From Larkinella soli (GTDB taxonomy: Bacteria > Bacteroidota > Bacteroidia > Cytophagales > Spirosomataceae), in NCBI RefSeq assembly GCF_003703975.1, contig NZ_QTJY01000001.1, forward strand, positions 558,001 to 622,000: a DNA stretch of 64,000 nucleotides, in the 5' to 3' direction. Position numbers and translations under genes: made by a program. How positions within the stretch are numbered: the stretch's first letter is position 1; every line of letters starts with the position of its first letter. Of this stretch, positions 1 to 8,272 are shown piece by piece. The notes beneath the pieces are model-generated. The model was not told the DNA's origin. It was given only the letters and a program-made list of their open reading frames with translations, and searched no databases.

Positions 1-300
1 CTGAACCACCGGTTGCTGGACGGGCGGCAGCACCACCGGCGGTTCTTCCGGCTGCTGAAGCTTCAGGTCTTCCAGAATCACTTCGTTCATGTACTGCTGC
101 GGGTCCTCGGCAGGCTTCAGCCGGTCGTACACGGTGGGAGCAGTCAATCCGGCGGCAAAGAGAAGAATACCGAGCCAGAGCGCCCGTTCCGTATGGCGGG
201 AATACCGTTGGCGGAGATCGTAGGCGCCGTACTGCTTGTTGCGGTTCTCAAAGACGATGTCATTGAGCGTAGGATACCGCAGATCATAGGTCTGTTCCAT
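1..300 (-). CDS. Energy transducer TonB family protein, N-terminal part
   Basis: The first 100 residues of a protein that runs off the left edge of the window. It opens with MEQTYDLRYPTLNDIVFE and carries the NKQYGAYDLR motif, which is characteristic of Bacteroidota TonB proteins. A single membrane segment lies near residues 39-53, followed by a proline- and glutamate-rich stretch that should span the periplasm. TonB passes proton-motive energy from ExbB/ExbD to outer-membrane receptors; a TonB-dependent receptor sits at 23387-25948, but pairing the two is only a guess. The C-terminal receptor-binding domain is outside the window. The start codon at 300 is supported by a good upstream promoter (327-356). 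Confidence 0.85.
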   Translation of the reverse strand, partial: MEQTYDLRYPTLNDIVFENRNKQYGAYDLRQRYSRHTERALWLGILLFAAGLTAPTVYDRLKPAEDPQQYMNEVILEDLKLQQPEEPPVVLPPVQQPVVQ

Positions 301-326
301 GGGTTTCAACAGGTATGGTTTGCATA

Positions 327-356
327 CAAATATATATTGGTAAATTATATATACAA
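327..356 (-). promoter_or_regulatory. Promoter of the tonB-like gene
   Basis: On the minus strand, TTG (354-356), a 19-nt spacer, then TATATTTG (327-334). This fits the Bacteroidota primary-sigma consensus TTG-N17..23-TAnnTTTG and would start transcription about 20 nt upstream of the ATG. Confidence 0.65.
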
Positions 357-417
357 GGAAAGTGCTTATTTTTTTACATCCGTTTCTCTCTAACTTTCCG
401 TTCTTTCCCATGACACC

Positions 418-1836
418 ATGTTCTCCTTCCTATTCTTTTTGACGAATGACCCTTATATCTCCCGGTTTCGAACGGCTATCCGGTTCCTCCTATTCCTGAC
501 GATCGGCCTTTCCGCCGTACAACCGGCATCGGCCCAGAACCGGTCGATCGCCACCTCCCGGCGGTTCCTGGACTCGCTTCAGCGCGACACGTTCCGGTAT
601 TTCTGGGAATTGGGCGACAATCCGCATGGCCTGCTTCCGGATCGGCACCCTACGCCTTCCTTTGCCAGTATTGCCGCTACGGGTTTCGGACTGACCGCCT
701 ACCTGATCGGCGTCGAGCGGGGATACGTGACCCGTGCCCAGGCCGCCGAACGGGTGGTGCGGACGTTGCGGTTTTTCGCGCGGGCGCCCCAGTCGGCCGA
801 TCCGGTCCAATCGACTGGTTTTCGCGGTTTTTTTTACCATTTTCTAGATATGAAAACCGGCCTCCGTTACCGACAGGTGGAGTTGTCGACCATCGATACG
901 GCCCTGCTGCTGGCCGGAATGCTCAGTTGCCAGTCTTACTTCCGCGAAAATTCGACGACGGAAAAAGAAATCCGGTCGCTTACCGATCAGATCTACCGGC
1001 GGGTGGAGTGGAAATGGATGCAGGTGCGGTCCCCGTATCTGGCGATGGGCTGGCATCCCGAAAAGGGGGCCATTGACTCGGACTGGAAGGGGTATAACGA
1101 AGCGATGATTCTGTACGTGCTGGCGCTGGCTTCACCCACCAACCCGATCGGCGCCGAAGCCTGGTCGTGGTGGACCTCCACCTATGAATGGAAGGATTTT
1201 CAAAACATGACTCACGTCAACTTCGACCCGCTGTTCGGCCACCAGTACTCACACATCTGGATCGATTTCCGGGGTATTCAGGATGAATATATGCGCAGGA
1301 AAGGCATCGATTACTTCGAGAACAGCCGCCGGGCCACTCTCGCCAACCGGGCTTACTGCATCGAAAATCCGAAGAAGTTCTTGGATTACGGCCCGGATAT
1401 CTGGGGGCTGACGGCCTGCGACGGCCCAAAAGACACCGTAATCGACGGCCGGGCTTTTTTTTCCTACCGGGCCAGGGGCGCTGCGGCCACCGGAATCGTC
1501 GACGACGGTACCATTGCCCCCACGGCGGCCGGCGGTTCGATGCCGTTTGCACCGGAGGAGTGCATCTCCGCCCTGCGGGCCATGAAAACCCGCTATGGTA
1601 GCCGAATCTATGGGGAATACGGTTTCAGGGATGCGTTCAATCCCTCCTATCCGAAAGGCTCCGGTACGGACGAAACCGGTTGGTTTGACATCGATTACCT
1701 CGGTATCGACAGCGGCCCGATCCTCCTGATGACCGAAAATTACCGAACCAACCTGATCTGGAACCTGATGATGCGCAATCCGACCCTCCGGAAAGGACTC
1801 CTGCGGGCAGGGTTTCGGGGAGGTTGGTTAAAGTGA
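418..1836 (+). CDS. Glucoamylase-family / GH144-like secreted glucanase
   Basis: A 472-residue exported protein. A hydrophobic stretch at residues 23-40 ends in PASAQ, which looks like a signal peptide. The mature part opens with LDSLQRDTFRYFWE and continues with an alpha/alpha-barrel layout typical of the glycoamylase-like family (GH144, endo-beta-1,2-glucanases). Family-type blocks include GWHPEKG, NEAMILYVLALASP, HQYSHIWIDFRG and FGLTAC-like WGLTACDGP. By analogy it would hydrolyse a beta-glucan in the periplasm or outside the cell; the exact linkage cannot be read from the sequence. A near-consensus -7 element, TAACTTTC (391-398), supports a start close to 418. It converges on the dehydrogenase gene downstream. 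Confidence 0.8.
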   Translation: MFSFLFFLTNDPYISRFRTAIRFLLFLTIGLSAVQPASAQNRSIATSRRFLDSLQRDTFRYFWELGDNPHGLLPDRHPTPSFASIAATGFGLTAYLIGVERGYVTRAQAAERVVRTLRFFARAPQSADPVQSTGFRGFFYHFLDMKTGLRYRQVELSTIDTALLLAGMLSCQSYFRENSTTEKEIRSLTDQIYRRVEWKWMQVRSPYLAMGWHPEKGAIDSDWKGYNEAMILYVLALASPTNPIGAEAWSWWTSTYEWKDFQNMTHVNFDPLFGHQYSHIWIDFRGIQDEYMRRKGIDYFENSRRATLANRAYCIENPKKFLDYGPDIWGLTACDGPKDTVIDGRAFFSYRARGAAATGIVDDGTIAPTAAGGSMPFAPEECISALRAMKTRYGSRIYGEYGFRDAFNPSYPKGSGTDETGWFDIDYLGIDSGPILLMTENYRTNLIWNLMMRNPTLRKGLLRAGFRGGWLK

Positions 1837-1837
1837 A

Positions 1838-1907
1838 GTTGAGGAGTCGGGGAGTTTGGGAGTTGAACTGTTACCTGACCCGCTTCGCAACTCCCCAACT
1901 CCTCAAC
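1838..1907. repeat. Near-perfect 19-nt inverted repeat between convergent genes
   Basis: Arms at 1838-1856 and 1889-1907 match in 18 of 19 positions, separated by 32 nt. It begins two bases after the stop of the glucanase gene and ends 15 bases before the end of the convergent dehydrogenase gene. There is no clear T-run on either side, so it is either an atypical two-way terminator or a small repeat element. The arms are built from repeated GGAGT/GAGGAG units. Confidence 0.6.
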
Positions 1908-1922
1908 GCTTAAATTCCCCGA

Positions 1923-3131
1923 CTATTTCTCCACACTCAACTGCTGCCCCACCTGGTCCTGCACCGGGAGTCCCTGAAGATTCATCTGCTCGATGAACGG
2001 ATCGGGGTCCATTTCTTCGCAGTTCCAGACGCCGGGCTTCATCCAGACGCCTTTGAGCATCAGCATGGCGCCGATCATGGCCGGAACACCCGTCGTGTAG
2101 CTGACGGCCTGGCCGCGCACTTCCCGGTAAGTTTCCGCATGGTTGCAGTTGTTCCAGATGAAGTACGTTTTCTCCTGACGGTCCTTGACGCCCCGGATCT
2201 GGCAGCCGATGGAGGTCTGGCCGGTGTAGTTTTCTCCCAGCGTTTCGGGCGCGGGCAGGACGGCTTTCAGAAATTCCAGCGGAACGATATCCATCCCCTG
2301 AAACTTCACCGGCTTGATGCTGGTCATTCCCACGTTTTCCAGCACCCGCAGGTGGGTAAGGTATTCCTGCCCGAAGGTCATCCAGAACCGGGCCCGTTTC
2401 AGGGTCGGAAAGTTTTTGACGAGCGATTCCAGTTCCTCGTGATAAAGGACATAGGATTCGCGGGGGCCGATTTCGGGGTAGTCGATGGGTTTGTGGATCG
2501 ACATGGGCGGAATTTCCACCCAGTCGCCGTTTTCCCAGTAGCGACCCGGCTGGGTGATTTCGCGAATGTTGATCTCGGGGTTGAAGTTGGTGGCAAAAGC
2601 CTTGCCGTGGCTGCCCGCGTTGCAGTCGATGATGTCGAGGTAGTGCATCTCATCGAACTGGTGTTTGGCGGCATAGGCCGTGAACACCTGGGTTGCTCCG
2701 GGATCGAAACCGCAGCCCAGCAGGGCCATGATCCCGGCCATTTCGAACCGCTCCCGGTAGGCCCACTGCCAGCTGTATTCGAATTTGGCGACGTCTTTCG
2801 GCTCATAATTGGCCGTGTCGAGGTAATGCACCCCGGTCTCCAGACACGCGTCCATGATCGGGAGGTCCTGATACGGCAGAGCCACATTGATCACCAGCGC
2901 CGGCCGGAACTGCTTGATGAGCATGACCAGTTCGGCCACGATGTCGGCATCCACCTGAGCCGTTTTGATTTCGACGCCGTGCATCTCCCGGATCTCGGCG
3001 GCAATCCGGTCGCATTTGGAAAGCGTACGGCTGGCGAGCATAATTTCCGTAAAAACATCGGCGTTCATGGCACACTTGTGCGCCACCACACTTCCCACTC
3101 CCCCAGCCCCGATAATCAGCACTTTAGCCAT
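1923..3131 (-). CDS. Saccharopine dehydrogenase family protein, probably carboxynorspermidine dehydrogenase
   Basis: A 402-residue cytoplasmic NAD(P)-dependent oxidoreductase. The Rossmann signature KVLIIGAGGVGSVVAHK is at the N-terminus, followed by the VDADIVAELVMLIKQ and YQDLPIMDACLETGVHYLDT blocks that are typical of carboxynorspermidine reductases and close saccharopine dehydrogenase relatives. In the polyamine route it would reduce the Schiff base of diaminopropane or putrescine with aspartate semialdehyde. The frame is open 61 codons further upstream, but the Met at 3131 directly precedes the Rossmann strand and a TATCTTTG promoter element lies inside the upstream extension, so 3131 is the better start. 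A lysine-pathway role cannot be excluded. Confidence 0.85.
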   Translation of the reverse strand: MAKVLIIGAGGVGSVVAHKCAMNADVFTEIMLASRTLSKCDRIAAEIREMHGVEIKTAQVDADIVAELVMLIKQFRPALVINVALPYQDLPIMDACLETGVHYLDTANYEPKDVAKFEYSWQWAYRERFEMAGIMALLGCGFDPGATQVFTAYAAKHQFDEMHYLDIIDCNAGSHGKAFATNFNPEINIREITQPGRYWENGDWVEIPPMSIHKPIDYPEIGPRESYVLYHEELESLVKNFPTLKRARFWMTFGQEYLTHLRVLENVGMTSIKPVKFQGMDIVPLEFLKAVLPAPETLGENYTGQTSIGCQIRGVKDRQEKTYFIWNNCNHAETYREVRGQAVSYTTGVPAMIGAMLMLKGVWMKPGVWNCEEMDPDPFIEQMNLQGLPVQDQVGQQLSVEK

Positions 3132-3213
3132 TGGTTCTTTCTGATCTTTAAGGATTCGCCAGCCCGACCGGTTCTCCGGAACCGCGGAGGCAACCCGGTT
3201 AAACAAATTCGCG

Positions 3214-3221
3214 CAAAGATA
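3214..3221 (-). promoter_or_regulatory. -7 promoter element of the dehydrogenase gene
   Basis: TATCTTTG on the minus strand matches TAnnTTTG; no convincing -33 TTG lies at the right distance. It sits about 85 nt upstream of the Met at 3131 and argues against the longer reading frame. Confidence 0.45.
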
Positions 3222-3296
3222 GCTACGTCGGCCGGTTGAAGGGAACCCGGAAGAAAAAAGATTTGATCGGCACAAAATAAAGAAGAAATAAAACCC

Positions 3297-3327
3297 TTGC
3301 CGGTATGCAGGCAATTATTTATATTTG
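3297..3327 (+). promoter_or_regulatory. Promoter of the first WapI-like gene
   Basis: TTG at 3297-3299, a 20-nt spacer, and TATATTTG at 3320-3327: a full Bacteroidota consensus promoter. The predicted transcript starts near 3332, about 40 nt before the ATG at 3373. Confidence 0.65.
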
Positions 3328-3372
3328 TTAATAAGGCGAGTTAACTCTATAATAATCAACCACTTCGACGTT

Positions 3373-3804
3373 ATGAAACTTAACTGCTCCACCGGTTCGT
3401 TCGAACTGCTGATTAAAGGATACGGAAGAAAAAGCACGAACTGGCGGGAGAGGAACAGTCTTCTGTGTGAGTTATCGACTCAATGGCAGGAGGAATCCCA
3501 TAAACAGTCGGCACCGCTTCATACCTGGGAGATCAATCGCCTGATCAATGGGCTCAAGCTGCTCTGGAAAAGGGCCGTTCCTCATGTGACGCTGACGTTC
3601 TCGGAACCCGGCCTGAGCATGGAGGCCGCAGCACTTCCCGATGAGCAGTTTCACCTCCAGATTCAGCTCGACCGGGCGATGGCTCCTTCCTGGCATCCCT
3701 ACCCCGACTTTCCCCTGCTTCTCGACCTGACCCTGACCCGGAATCAGCTGCGTGAAGCCATCCGCGATCTGTCTTTGCAGCTTTCCAGCTATCCTGAACG
3801 CTGA
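3373..3804 (+). CDS. WapI-like immunity-type protein, copy 1
   Basis: A 143-residue soluble protein with no signal peptide. The pattern of FELLIKGY near the N-terminus, LHTWEINRLINGL in the middle, LTFSEPGLSMEA, FHLQIQLD followed by a W, and a terminal LSLQLSSYPER resembles the WapI family of small immunity proteins (named after the protein that neutralises the WapA toxin in Bacillus). The family match is from memory and by pattern only. The next gene (4083-4526) is a clear paralog with the same block order. No toxin gene is visible nearby, so its role is unknown; it may be an orphan immunity gene. The ATG at 3373 was chosen because the consensus promoter ends at 3327. Confidence 0.6.
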   Translation: MKLNCSTGSFELLIKGYGRKSTNWRERNSLLCELSTQWQEESHKQSAPLHTWEINRLINGLKLLWKRAVPHVTLTFSEPGLSMEAAALPDEQFHLQIQLDRAMAPSWHPYPDFPLLLDLTLTRNQLREAIRDLSLQLSSYPER

Positions 3805-3902
3805 CCCAATACGGTCTACGGTCTTGCTGCTTAAACCCGGAACGAATTCAACCTCCTCCCAAACAGACCCCAAACTTTATTTGCCCGAGTAGGCGGAACC
3901 GA

Positions 3903-3933
3903 TTTGGTATTCCGGCGGTATTTCGTATATTCG
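3903..3933 (+). promoter_or_regulatory. Promoter of the second WapI-like gene
   Basis: TTTG at 3903-3906, a 19-nt spacer, and TATATTCG at 3926-3933, one base from TAnnTTTG. The 278-nt gap between the two WapI-like genes therefore probably contains an independent promoter for the second copy. Confidence 0.5.
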
Positions 3934-3945
3934 TCTGCGTTAACG

Positions 3946-3959
3946 ACCTGTAAACAGGT
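3946..3959. promoter_or_regulatory. Palindrome just downstream of a predicted start site
   Basis: ACCTGTAAACAGGT is a perfect 6+6 dyad with a two-base centre. It lies about 10 nt downstream of the predicted transcription start for the second WapI-like gene, a position where a bound repressor would block transcription. A short RNA hairpin is the alternative. Confidence 0.4.
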
Positions 3960-4082
3960 TACTTCCGTACTGTTGCAAAGGGTATCAGTCCGGAATTCAA
4001 GCAATCAGATTCACGCCGTCCGATCGGGCCGCCCACCTTTTTGAAGTTCACCTGGCATTTCAACCAATTATTCGCCTGAATC

Positions 4083-4526
4083 ATGGTTCTGACCGGTCCG
4101 CGCAGCCACTTTGAGCTGAACATCCTCGATTACGAATATAAGACAAGCAATCCTATCGATCTCGACCGGAACTGGCTGCTGGTGGGGCTGAGAACCCGTT
4201 GGCAGAACCATGAAGCCACCTTTACCGCCCCCCTTCTACTTACCTGGGAGATCGACCTGCTGATCAAGTGGTTATCCTTTATCGGCTCTACCCGGCGGCC
4301 GCTGCCCCGGCTGGTGTTTACCGAGCCTTGTCTGAGCTTCGAGTGCCTTTCCGTGGGCAATTCCGAGTTTCTGATTCAGGTCAAGCTGGACTGTGAAGTT
4401 TCCCCCTACTGGCACACCGACCTTTCCTCGGCTTTCTGGCTCCCCGTTATACCTACCCTGAATCAGTTAATGGATGCAGTGACCCTGCTAAAGACCCAGA
4501 TGGAGAAATTTCCGGTGCGGGCCTGA
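4083..4526 (+). CDS. WapI-like immunity-type protein, copy 2
   Basis: A 147-residue soluble protein paralogous to the product of 3373-3804. Shared blocks in the same order are FELNILDYEY, an RNWLLVGLRTRW stretch, LLTWEIDLLIKWL, LVFTEPCLSFE, FLIQVKLD and a C-terminal LLKTQMEKFP. These fit the WapI-like family better than copy 1 does. The two copies have diverged widely at the residue level, so the duplication is old or they neutralise different partners. The gene has its own promoter (3903-3933) with a palindrome at 3946-3959, and a TetR regulator follows on the same strand. No partner toxin is seen. Confidence 0.65.
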   Translation: MVLTGPRSHFELNILDYEYKTSNPIDLDRNWLLVGLRTRWQNHEATFTAPLLLTWEIDLLIKWLSFIGSTRRPLPRLVFTEPCLSFECLSVGNSEFLIQVKLDCEVSPYWHTDLSSAFWLPVIPTLNQLMDAVTLLKTQMEKFPVRA

Positions 4527-4605
4527 AAAGTGGAGAATATTGCCAAATAACTGCATTATTGATTCAAATTGGAAAAATCCGGTCCCGTCTATCGTTTTAA
4601 TATGC

Positions 4606-4626
4606 TTACTTTGTATAATAAGCTTA
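4606..4626 (+). promoter_or_regulatory. Possible promoter and operator of the TetR gene
   Basis: TTACTTTG (4606-4613) is one base from the TAnnTTTG element, and the palindrome TAAGCTTA (4619-4626) falls where transcription should begin. The heptamer GCTTACT occurs twice, at 4604-4610 and 4622-4628. Autoregulation by the TetR protein encoded just downstream is a reasonable but untested reading. Confidence 0.3.
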
Positions 4627-4649
4627 CTAACTACAAAAATAGTAGCCGG

Positions 4650-5318
4650 ATGTATGAAGCACCCCATGCGTCCGACAAAGAAAGGGAACGTAACAAAGAA
4701 ATGATTGAAGTCCGTAAAAGGAACCGTTCACAGACCATGGAACGTATTCTCCAGGCTGTGGGTGAAGTAATTGCAGAACGCGGTGCCGAACGAGCCGGCA
4801 TCAATGCCGTTGCCGAAAAGGCCGGCGTCAACAAAGTCCTGATTTATCGCTACTTCGGAGGGTGGGAAGGTTTGATGGAGCAATTCCTGAAGGAAGGCCA
4901 TTTCCTGACCACTTATAATGAACAGTTTCTTGCCGGCCTCACCGGTCTGAAAACCGAATCCCCCAACGAGGTCTGGGTTCAATATCTGACCGGGCTGATG
5001 AAGGAACTCCGGGAACGAAAGCCGGTCCAGGAGCTACTGAAATGGGAGATCAGCAACCCGACCTCCTCCCTGAGCCAGCGGCTGGCGGTGGTTCGGAACG
5101 AATCCTACCGCAAAGTGGTGGAACAACTGGTCCAGGACCGCAGGGAGGAAATCGACCCGGTGGTGGCCCTGCTGGTTTCGGGAATCACCCTGCTGCTGTT
5201 GATCGGCCCCTCGCACGGAAAAATCATGAACGTGGACCTGAGCGGTGACGAAGGCTGGCAGCGGATCGAATGCGCCATCCGCCGGATCATTGCCGGGTTG
5301 CCGGAGGCAGGCAACTAA
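4650..5318 (+). CDS. TetR family transcriptional regulator
   Basis: About 222 residues. The N-terminal DNA-binding domain shows the TetR pattern: RILQAVGEVIAERGAE, then INAVAEKAGVNKVLIYRYFGG, the helix-turn-helix and following YxYF motif. The C-terminal ligand domain is helical and family-specific, so the inducer cannot be predicted. Two starts are plausible: 4650, used here, and 4701, which gives a shorter basic N-terminus of more usual length. The predicted promoter at 4606-4613 excludes the start at 4569. Likely targets are its own promoter or the neighbouring WapI-like gene, but only proximity supports this. It converges on the aminopeptidase gene. Confidence 0.85.
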   Translation: MYEAPHASDKERERNKEMIEVRKRNRSQTMERILQAVGEVIAERGAERAGINAVAEKAGVNKVLIYRYFGGWEGLMEQFLKEGHFLTTYNEQFLAGLTGLKTESPNEVWVQYLTGLMKELRERKPVQELLKWEISNPTSSLSQRLAVVRNESYRKVVEQLVQDRREEIDPVVALLVSGITLLLLIGPSHGKIMNVDLSGDEGWQRIECAIRRIIAGLPEAGN

Positions 5319-5340
5319 GCGTTTTCAGCCCCCTGCTGCC

Positions 5341-6639
5341 TCATCCCGCCTTCATCAACTCCTCTATTTCCTCCGCTTCCAGCGGGATCGACTCCATCAG
5401 ATCGATGTTGCCGTCTGCCGTAATGAGGATGTTGTTTTCCAGCCGGATCCCAAGACCCTCCTCCCGAATATAGATACCGGGTTCGCAGGTGAAGACCATA
5501 CCGGGTTCAAATCGCCGGTATTTGTTGCCGACGTCGTGCACGTCGAGGCCGAGAAAGTGCGACGTGCCATGCATGAAATATTTTTTGTACAGCGGAGCAT
5601 CCGGGTCCTGAAGCGCTACCTTTTTGGCATCCAGCAGCCCCAGTCCAATCAGTTCGGCCTCCATGATCCGGCCGACCTCCTTATGGTAATCATCCCAGAT
5701 ATTTCCCGGAACCAGTAACTTTCTGGCTTCCCTCAATACCCGCAATACGGCATTGTAAACGTCTTTCTGCCGCTTCGTGAACCGACCGCTTACCGGAATG
5801 GTCCGGGTCAGGTCGGCGTTCAGATTGCCGTATTCGGCCGCCACATCCAACAGAATCAGGTCGCCCTCCCGGCATTGCTGGTTGTTGGCGACGTAGTGCA
5901 GGATGCAGGCATTGGCGCCGGAAGCGATAATCGGCTCATACGCAAAACCGCGTGAACGCTGCCGGAGGAATTCGTGGGCCAGTTCGGCCTCGATCTCGAA
6001 TTCCCAGACGCCGGGCTTTACGAAACCGAGCAGTCGCCGGAAGCCGTCTTCCGTAATCCGCACCGCTTCTTTCAGCAAATCCAGTTCCTCGGGCTGCTTG
6101 ATCGCCCGAAGGGTGTGCATCAGCGGAGCCAGCCGTTCCAGGCGGTGCAGGGGATACCGTTCCTTAAACTGCCGGACATACCGCGCATCGCGGGATTCGA
6201 CTTCCGACGAGTTTCGGGTATGCTCGTTGGAATTCAGGTAAACCTGGTCGGCCTCGAACACCATATTGATGAATACCGACTCGAACTCGTGCGTCCAGTA
6301 AATCGAATTTTTCGGGATCCCGGACGTCCGCACAGCCTCCTCTTTGGTCAGCTTGTGGCCTTCCCACGTTTCGATCAGTTCATTGGTTTCCCGCAGAAAA
6401 AGCACTTCCCGGAATCGCTCGTCGGGGTGGTTCGGAAACAGCACCAGGACCGTCTCCTCCTGGTCCACGCCGGAAAGGTAAAACAGATCGTTATTTTGCC
6501 GGAAGCCCATCGTCCCGTCGGCGTTGGTCGGCATGATATCGTTGGCATTGAGAACCACCATCGACTTCGGCTTCAGAAGGTCGGCCAGGCGCCGGCGGTT
6601 CCGGATAAACAGTTCGTTTGGGATCTGTGTGTATTTCAT
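5341..6639 (-). CDS. pepP: Xaa-Pro aminopeptidase (aminopeptidase P family)
   Basis: A 432-residue cytoplasmic M24 metallopeptidase that removes the N-terminal residue preceding proline. The N-terminal creatinase-like domain includes FRQNNDLFYLSGVDQEE. The C-terminal pita-bread domain holds the dinuclear metal ligands: two Asp in LLDVAAEYGNLNADLTRT, His in HGTSHFLGLDVHD, Glu in EPGIYI and Glu in IRLENNILIT. All five ligands are present, so it should be active. Length is normal for bacterial PepP. The Met at 6639 is preferred over one 14 codons earlier, because it starts the usual MKYTQIP N-terminus. The gene is divergent from the subtilase at 6725. Confidence 0.92.
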   Translation of the reverse strand: MKYTQIPNELFIRNRRRLADLLKPKSMVVLNANDIMPTNADGTMGFRQNNDLFYLSGVDQEETVLVLFPNHPDERFREVLFLRETNELIETWEGHKLTKEEAVRTSGIPKNSIYWTHEFESVFINMVFEADQVYLNSNEHTRNSSEVESRDARYVRQFKERYPLHRLERLAPLMHTLRAIKQPEELDLLKEAVRITEDGFRRLLGFVKPGVWEFEIEAELAHEFLRQRSRGFAYEPIIASGANACILHYVANNQQCREGDLILLDVAAEYGNLNADLTRTIPVSGRFTKRQKDVYNAVLRVLREARKLLVPGNIWDDYHKEVGRIMEAELIGLGLLDAKKVALQDPDAPLYKKYFMHGTSHFLGLDVHDVGNKYRRFEPGMVFTCEPGIYIREEGLGIRLENNILITADGNIDLMESIPLEAEEIEELMKAG

Positions 6640-6724
6640 AACTACCGGACAGGAACACGGAATTCGCCGTGTTCCTGTCAAATTTATTGCGTATTTTAGG
6701 CGTAAAATTGAAGGTTTCGCTTTA

Positions 6725-8263
6725 ATGAAAAAAATTGTTGCCTTACTTTTTGGATTAACGGTCGGAATCGCCGGTGGAGCCCAGGCTCAATCCAAATACT
6801 GGATCAGGCTGAAGGATAAGCCTTCCGCCGGAACTCCTGCCCTTTCTCCCTCCTCCCTGGCCAAACGGCAGTCGCTCGGCCTGCCCGTCGATGAAACCGA
6901 CCTGCCCCTGAACCCGGCCTACCTTGAAACCCTCCGCGAACAGGGCGTACGCCCTCTCCTGCGTTCGCGCTGGCTCAACGCGGTTTCGGCGGAACTGACC
7001 GACGAGCAGACCCGGAAGATCCAATCCCTGGCCTTTGTTCAGGAAATCGTCGCCATCGACCGGAACCTGATCATCAATAGCCTCGACAACGACATCACCA
7101 AAACCCAGCTGGCGCCGGTCATGTCCCAGATTCAGGCCGACGTATTCCGGCGGGCCAACCTGACCGCCCGGAATGTTACCATCGGCGTTATTGATGCCGG
7201 TTACTTCGGTGCGGATTCGGCCAGCGCCCTGAAACACATCTTCCAGCGGAACGGCATCCGGGCCGTCCGGGATTACGTCAACCCCAGCCGTTCGAGCGAC
7301 ACCTTCTTTCACTCGCTGGAAACGCTCTCCGACTTCCACGGCACCGAGGTGATGGCCGCCATATCGGGCCATGATCCGGGCGAGAACGTTCAGTACGGTC
7401 TGGCGACCGAGGCCACCTTTTACCTGGCCCGGACCGACCACGGCGCCCGGGAATTCCGGGGTGAAGAAGACAACTGGGTAGCCGCGATGGAGTGGATGGA
7501 CAGCCTGGGCGTCCGGATTATCAACACCTCCCTCGGCTACGCCAAAGGCTTTACGAATCCGAAAGAGAATTATCAACCAAGCCAGATGGACGGACATACC
7601 AGCCTGATCAGCAAAGCCGCCCAGCTGGCCGCCGACAAAAAAGGCATTTTGGTGATCGTTTCGGCCGGAAACGAGGGCGACGACCGGGCCTGGCGCATCA
7701 TTTCGACGCCGGCTGACGCGCAGGGCGTGCTGGCCGTCGGAGCCACCAATAACAAACTCTGGAACCGCATCGGGTACAGCAGCATCGGGCCGGAATTTCT
7801 TTCCTACCTGAAACCGAACGTGGCCTGTTACTCGCTCTACGGCACCTCGCTTTCGGCACCGGTCATTACCGGCTTTGCCGCCTGTCTGATGCAGGCCAAT
7901 CCAAAACTTACCAACAAGGAACTGATCAGCATCATCGAAAAATCCTCCCATCTGTATCCGTACGGAAACAATTTCGTCGGTTACGGGGTGCCCCAGGCTT
8001 CCCGGGCGCTGGCACTGGCGAAAGGCCAGACCCTGCCCGCCACCTCCCGAACCATCAGGGCCACCGGGAAAACGTACACCCTCAGCCTGACGGAACATTC
8101 CGACGCCATGGTGTCCATTTTTCATAAAAGAGACGGAATGCGGGTCCTCCAGCAGGAAGCAGGCCGGGTTCAGGACGGCAAGCTGATCCTGCGCCGGAAC
8201 CACGACGAAAAACAGACGACGGTCGACCTGAAAAAGGAAGTAATCGAGGTAATCTGGGAATGA
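6725..8263 (+). CDS. Secreted subtilisin-like serine protease (S8)
   Basis: A 512-residue exported protease. Residues 1-22 form a signal peptide (KKIVALLFGLTVGI, cut near AQAQ). Residues about 25-120 resemble an inhibitor I9-type propeptide. The catalytic domain carries Asp157 (IGVIDAGYFG), His205 (DFHGTEV), oxyanion Asn316 (SAGNEGDD) and Ser375 (GTSLSAP), so the full triad is intact. A C-terminal stretch of about 100 residues (TYTLSLTEHSDAM onward) lies beyond the protease fold; it may be a short beta domain, but no secretion signal of the type IX kind is obvious to me. The Met at 6725 is the only one followed by a signal peptide. Confidence 0.9.
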   Translation: MKKIVALLFGLTVGIAGGAQAQSKYWIRLKDKPSAGTPALSPSSLAKRQSLGLPVDETDLPLNPAYLETLREQGVRPLLRSRWLNAVSAELTDEQTRKIQSLAFVQEIVAIDRNLIINSLDNDITKTQLAPVMSQIQADVFRRANLTARNVTIGVIDAGYFGADSASALKHIFQRNGIRAVRDYVNPSRSSDTFFHSLETLSDFHGTEVMAAISGHDPGENVQYGLATEATFYLARTDHGAREFRGEEDNWVAAMEWMDSLGVRIINTSLGYAKGFTNPKENYQPSQMDGHTSLISKAAQLAADKKGILVIVSAGNEGDDRAWRIISTPADAQGVLAVGATNNKLWNRIGYSSIGPEFLSYLKPNVACYSLYGTSLSAPVITGFAACLMQANPKLTNKELISIIEKSSHLYPYGNNFVGYGVPQASRALALAKGQTLPATSRTIRATGKTYTLSLTEHSDAMVSIFHKRDGMRVLQQEAGRVQDGKLILRRNHDEKQTTVDLKKEVIEVIWE

Positions 8264-8272
8264 GAAATAGGG

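Noticed and set aside
2139-3239. Long plus-strand reading frame of 366 codons opposite the dehydrogenase gene
   Set aside because: It is antisense to a gene with clear family motifs, and its composition (many His, Gly, Val, Asp) is the usual mirror of GC-rich codons.
6755-8203. Minus-strand frame of 482 codons opposite the subtilase
   Set aside because: Antisense shadow of a gene with a complete catalytic triad; no signal or motif of its own.
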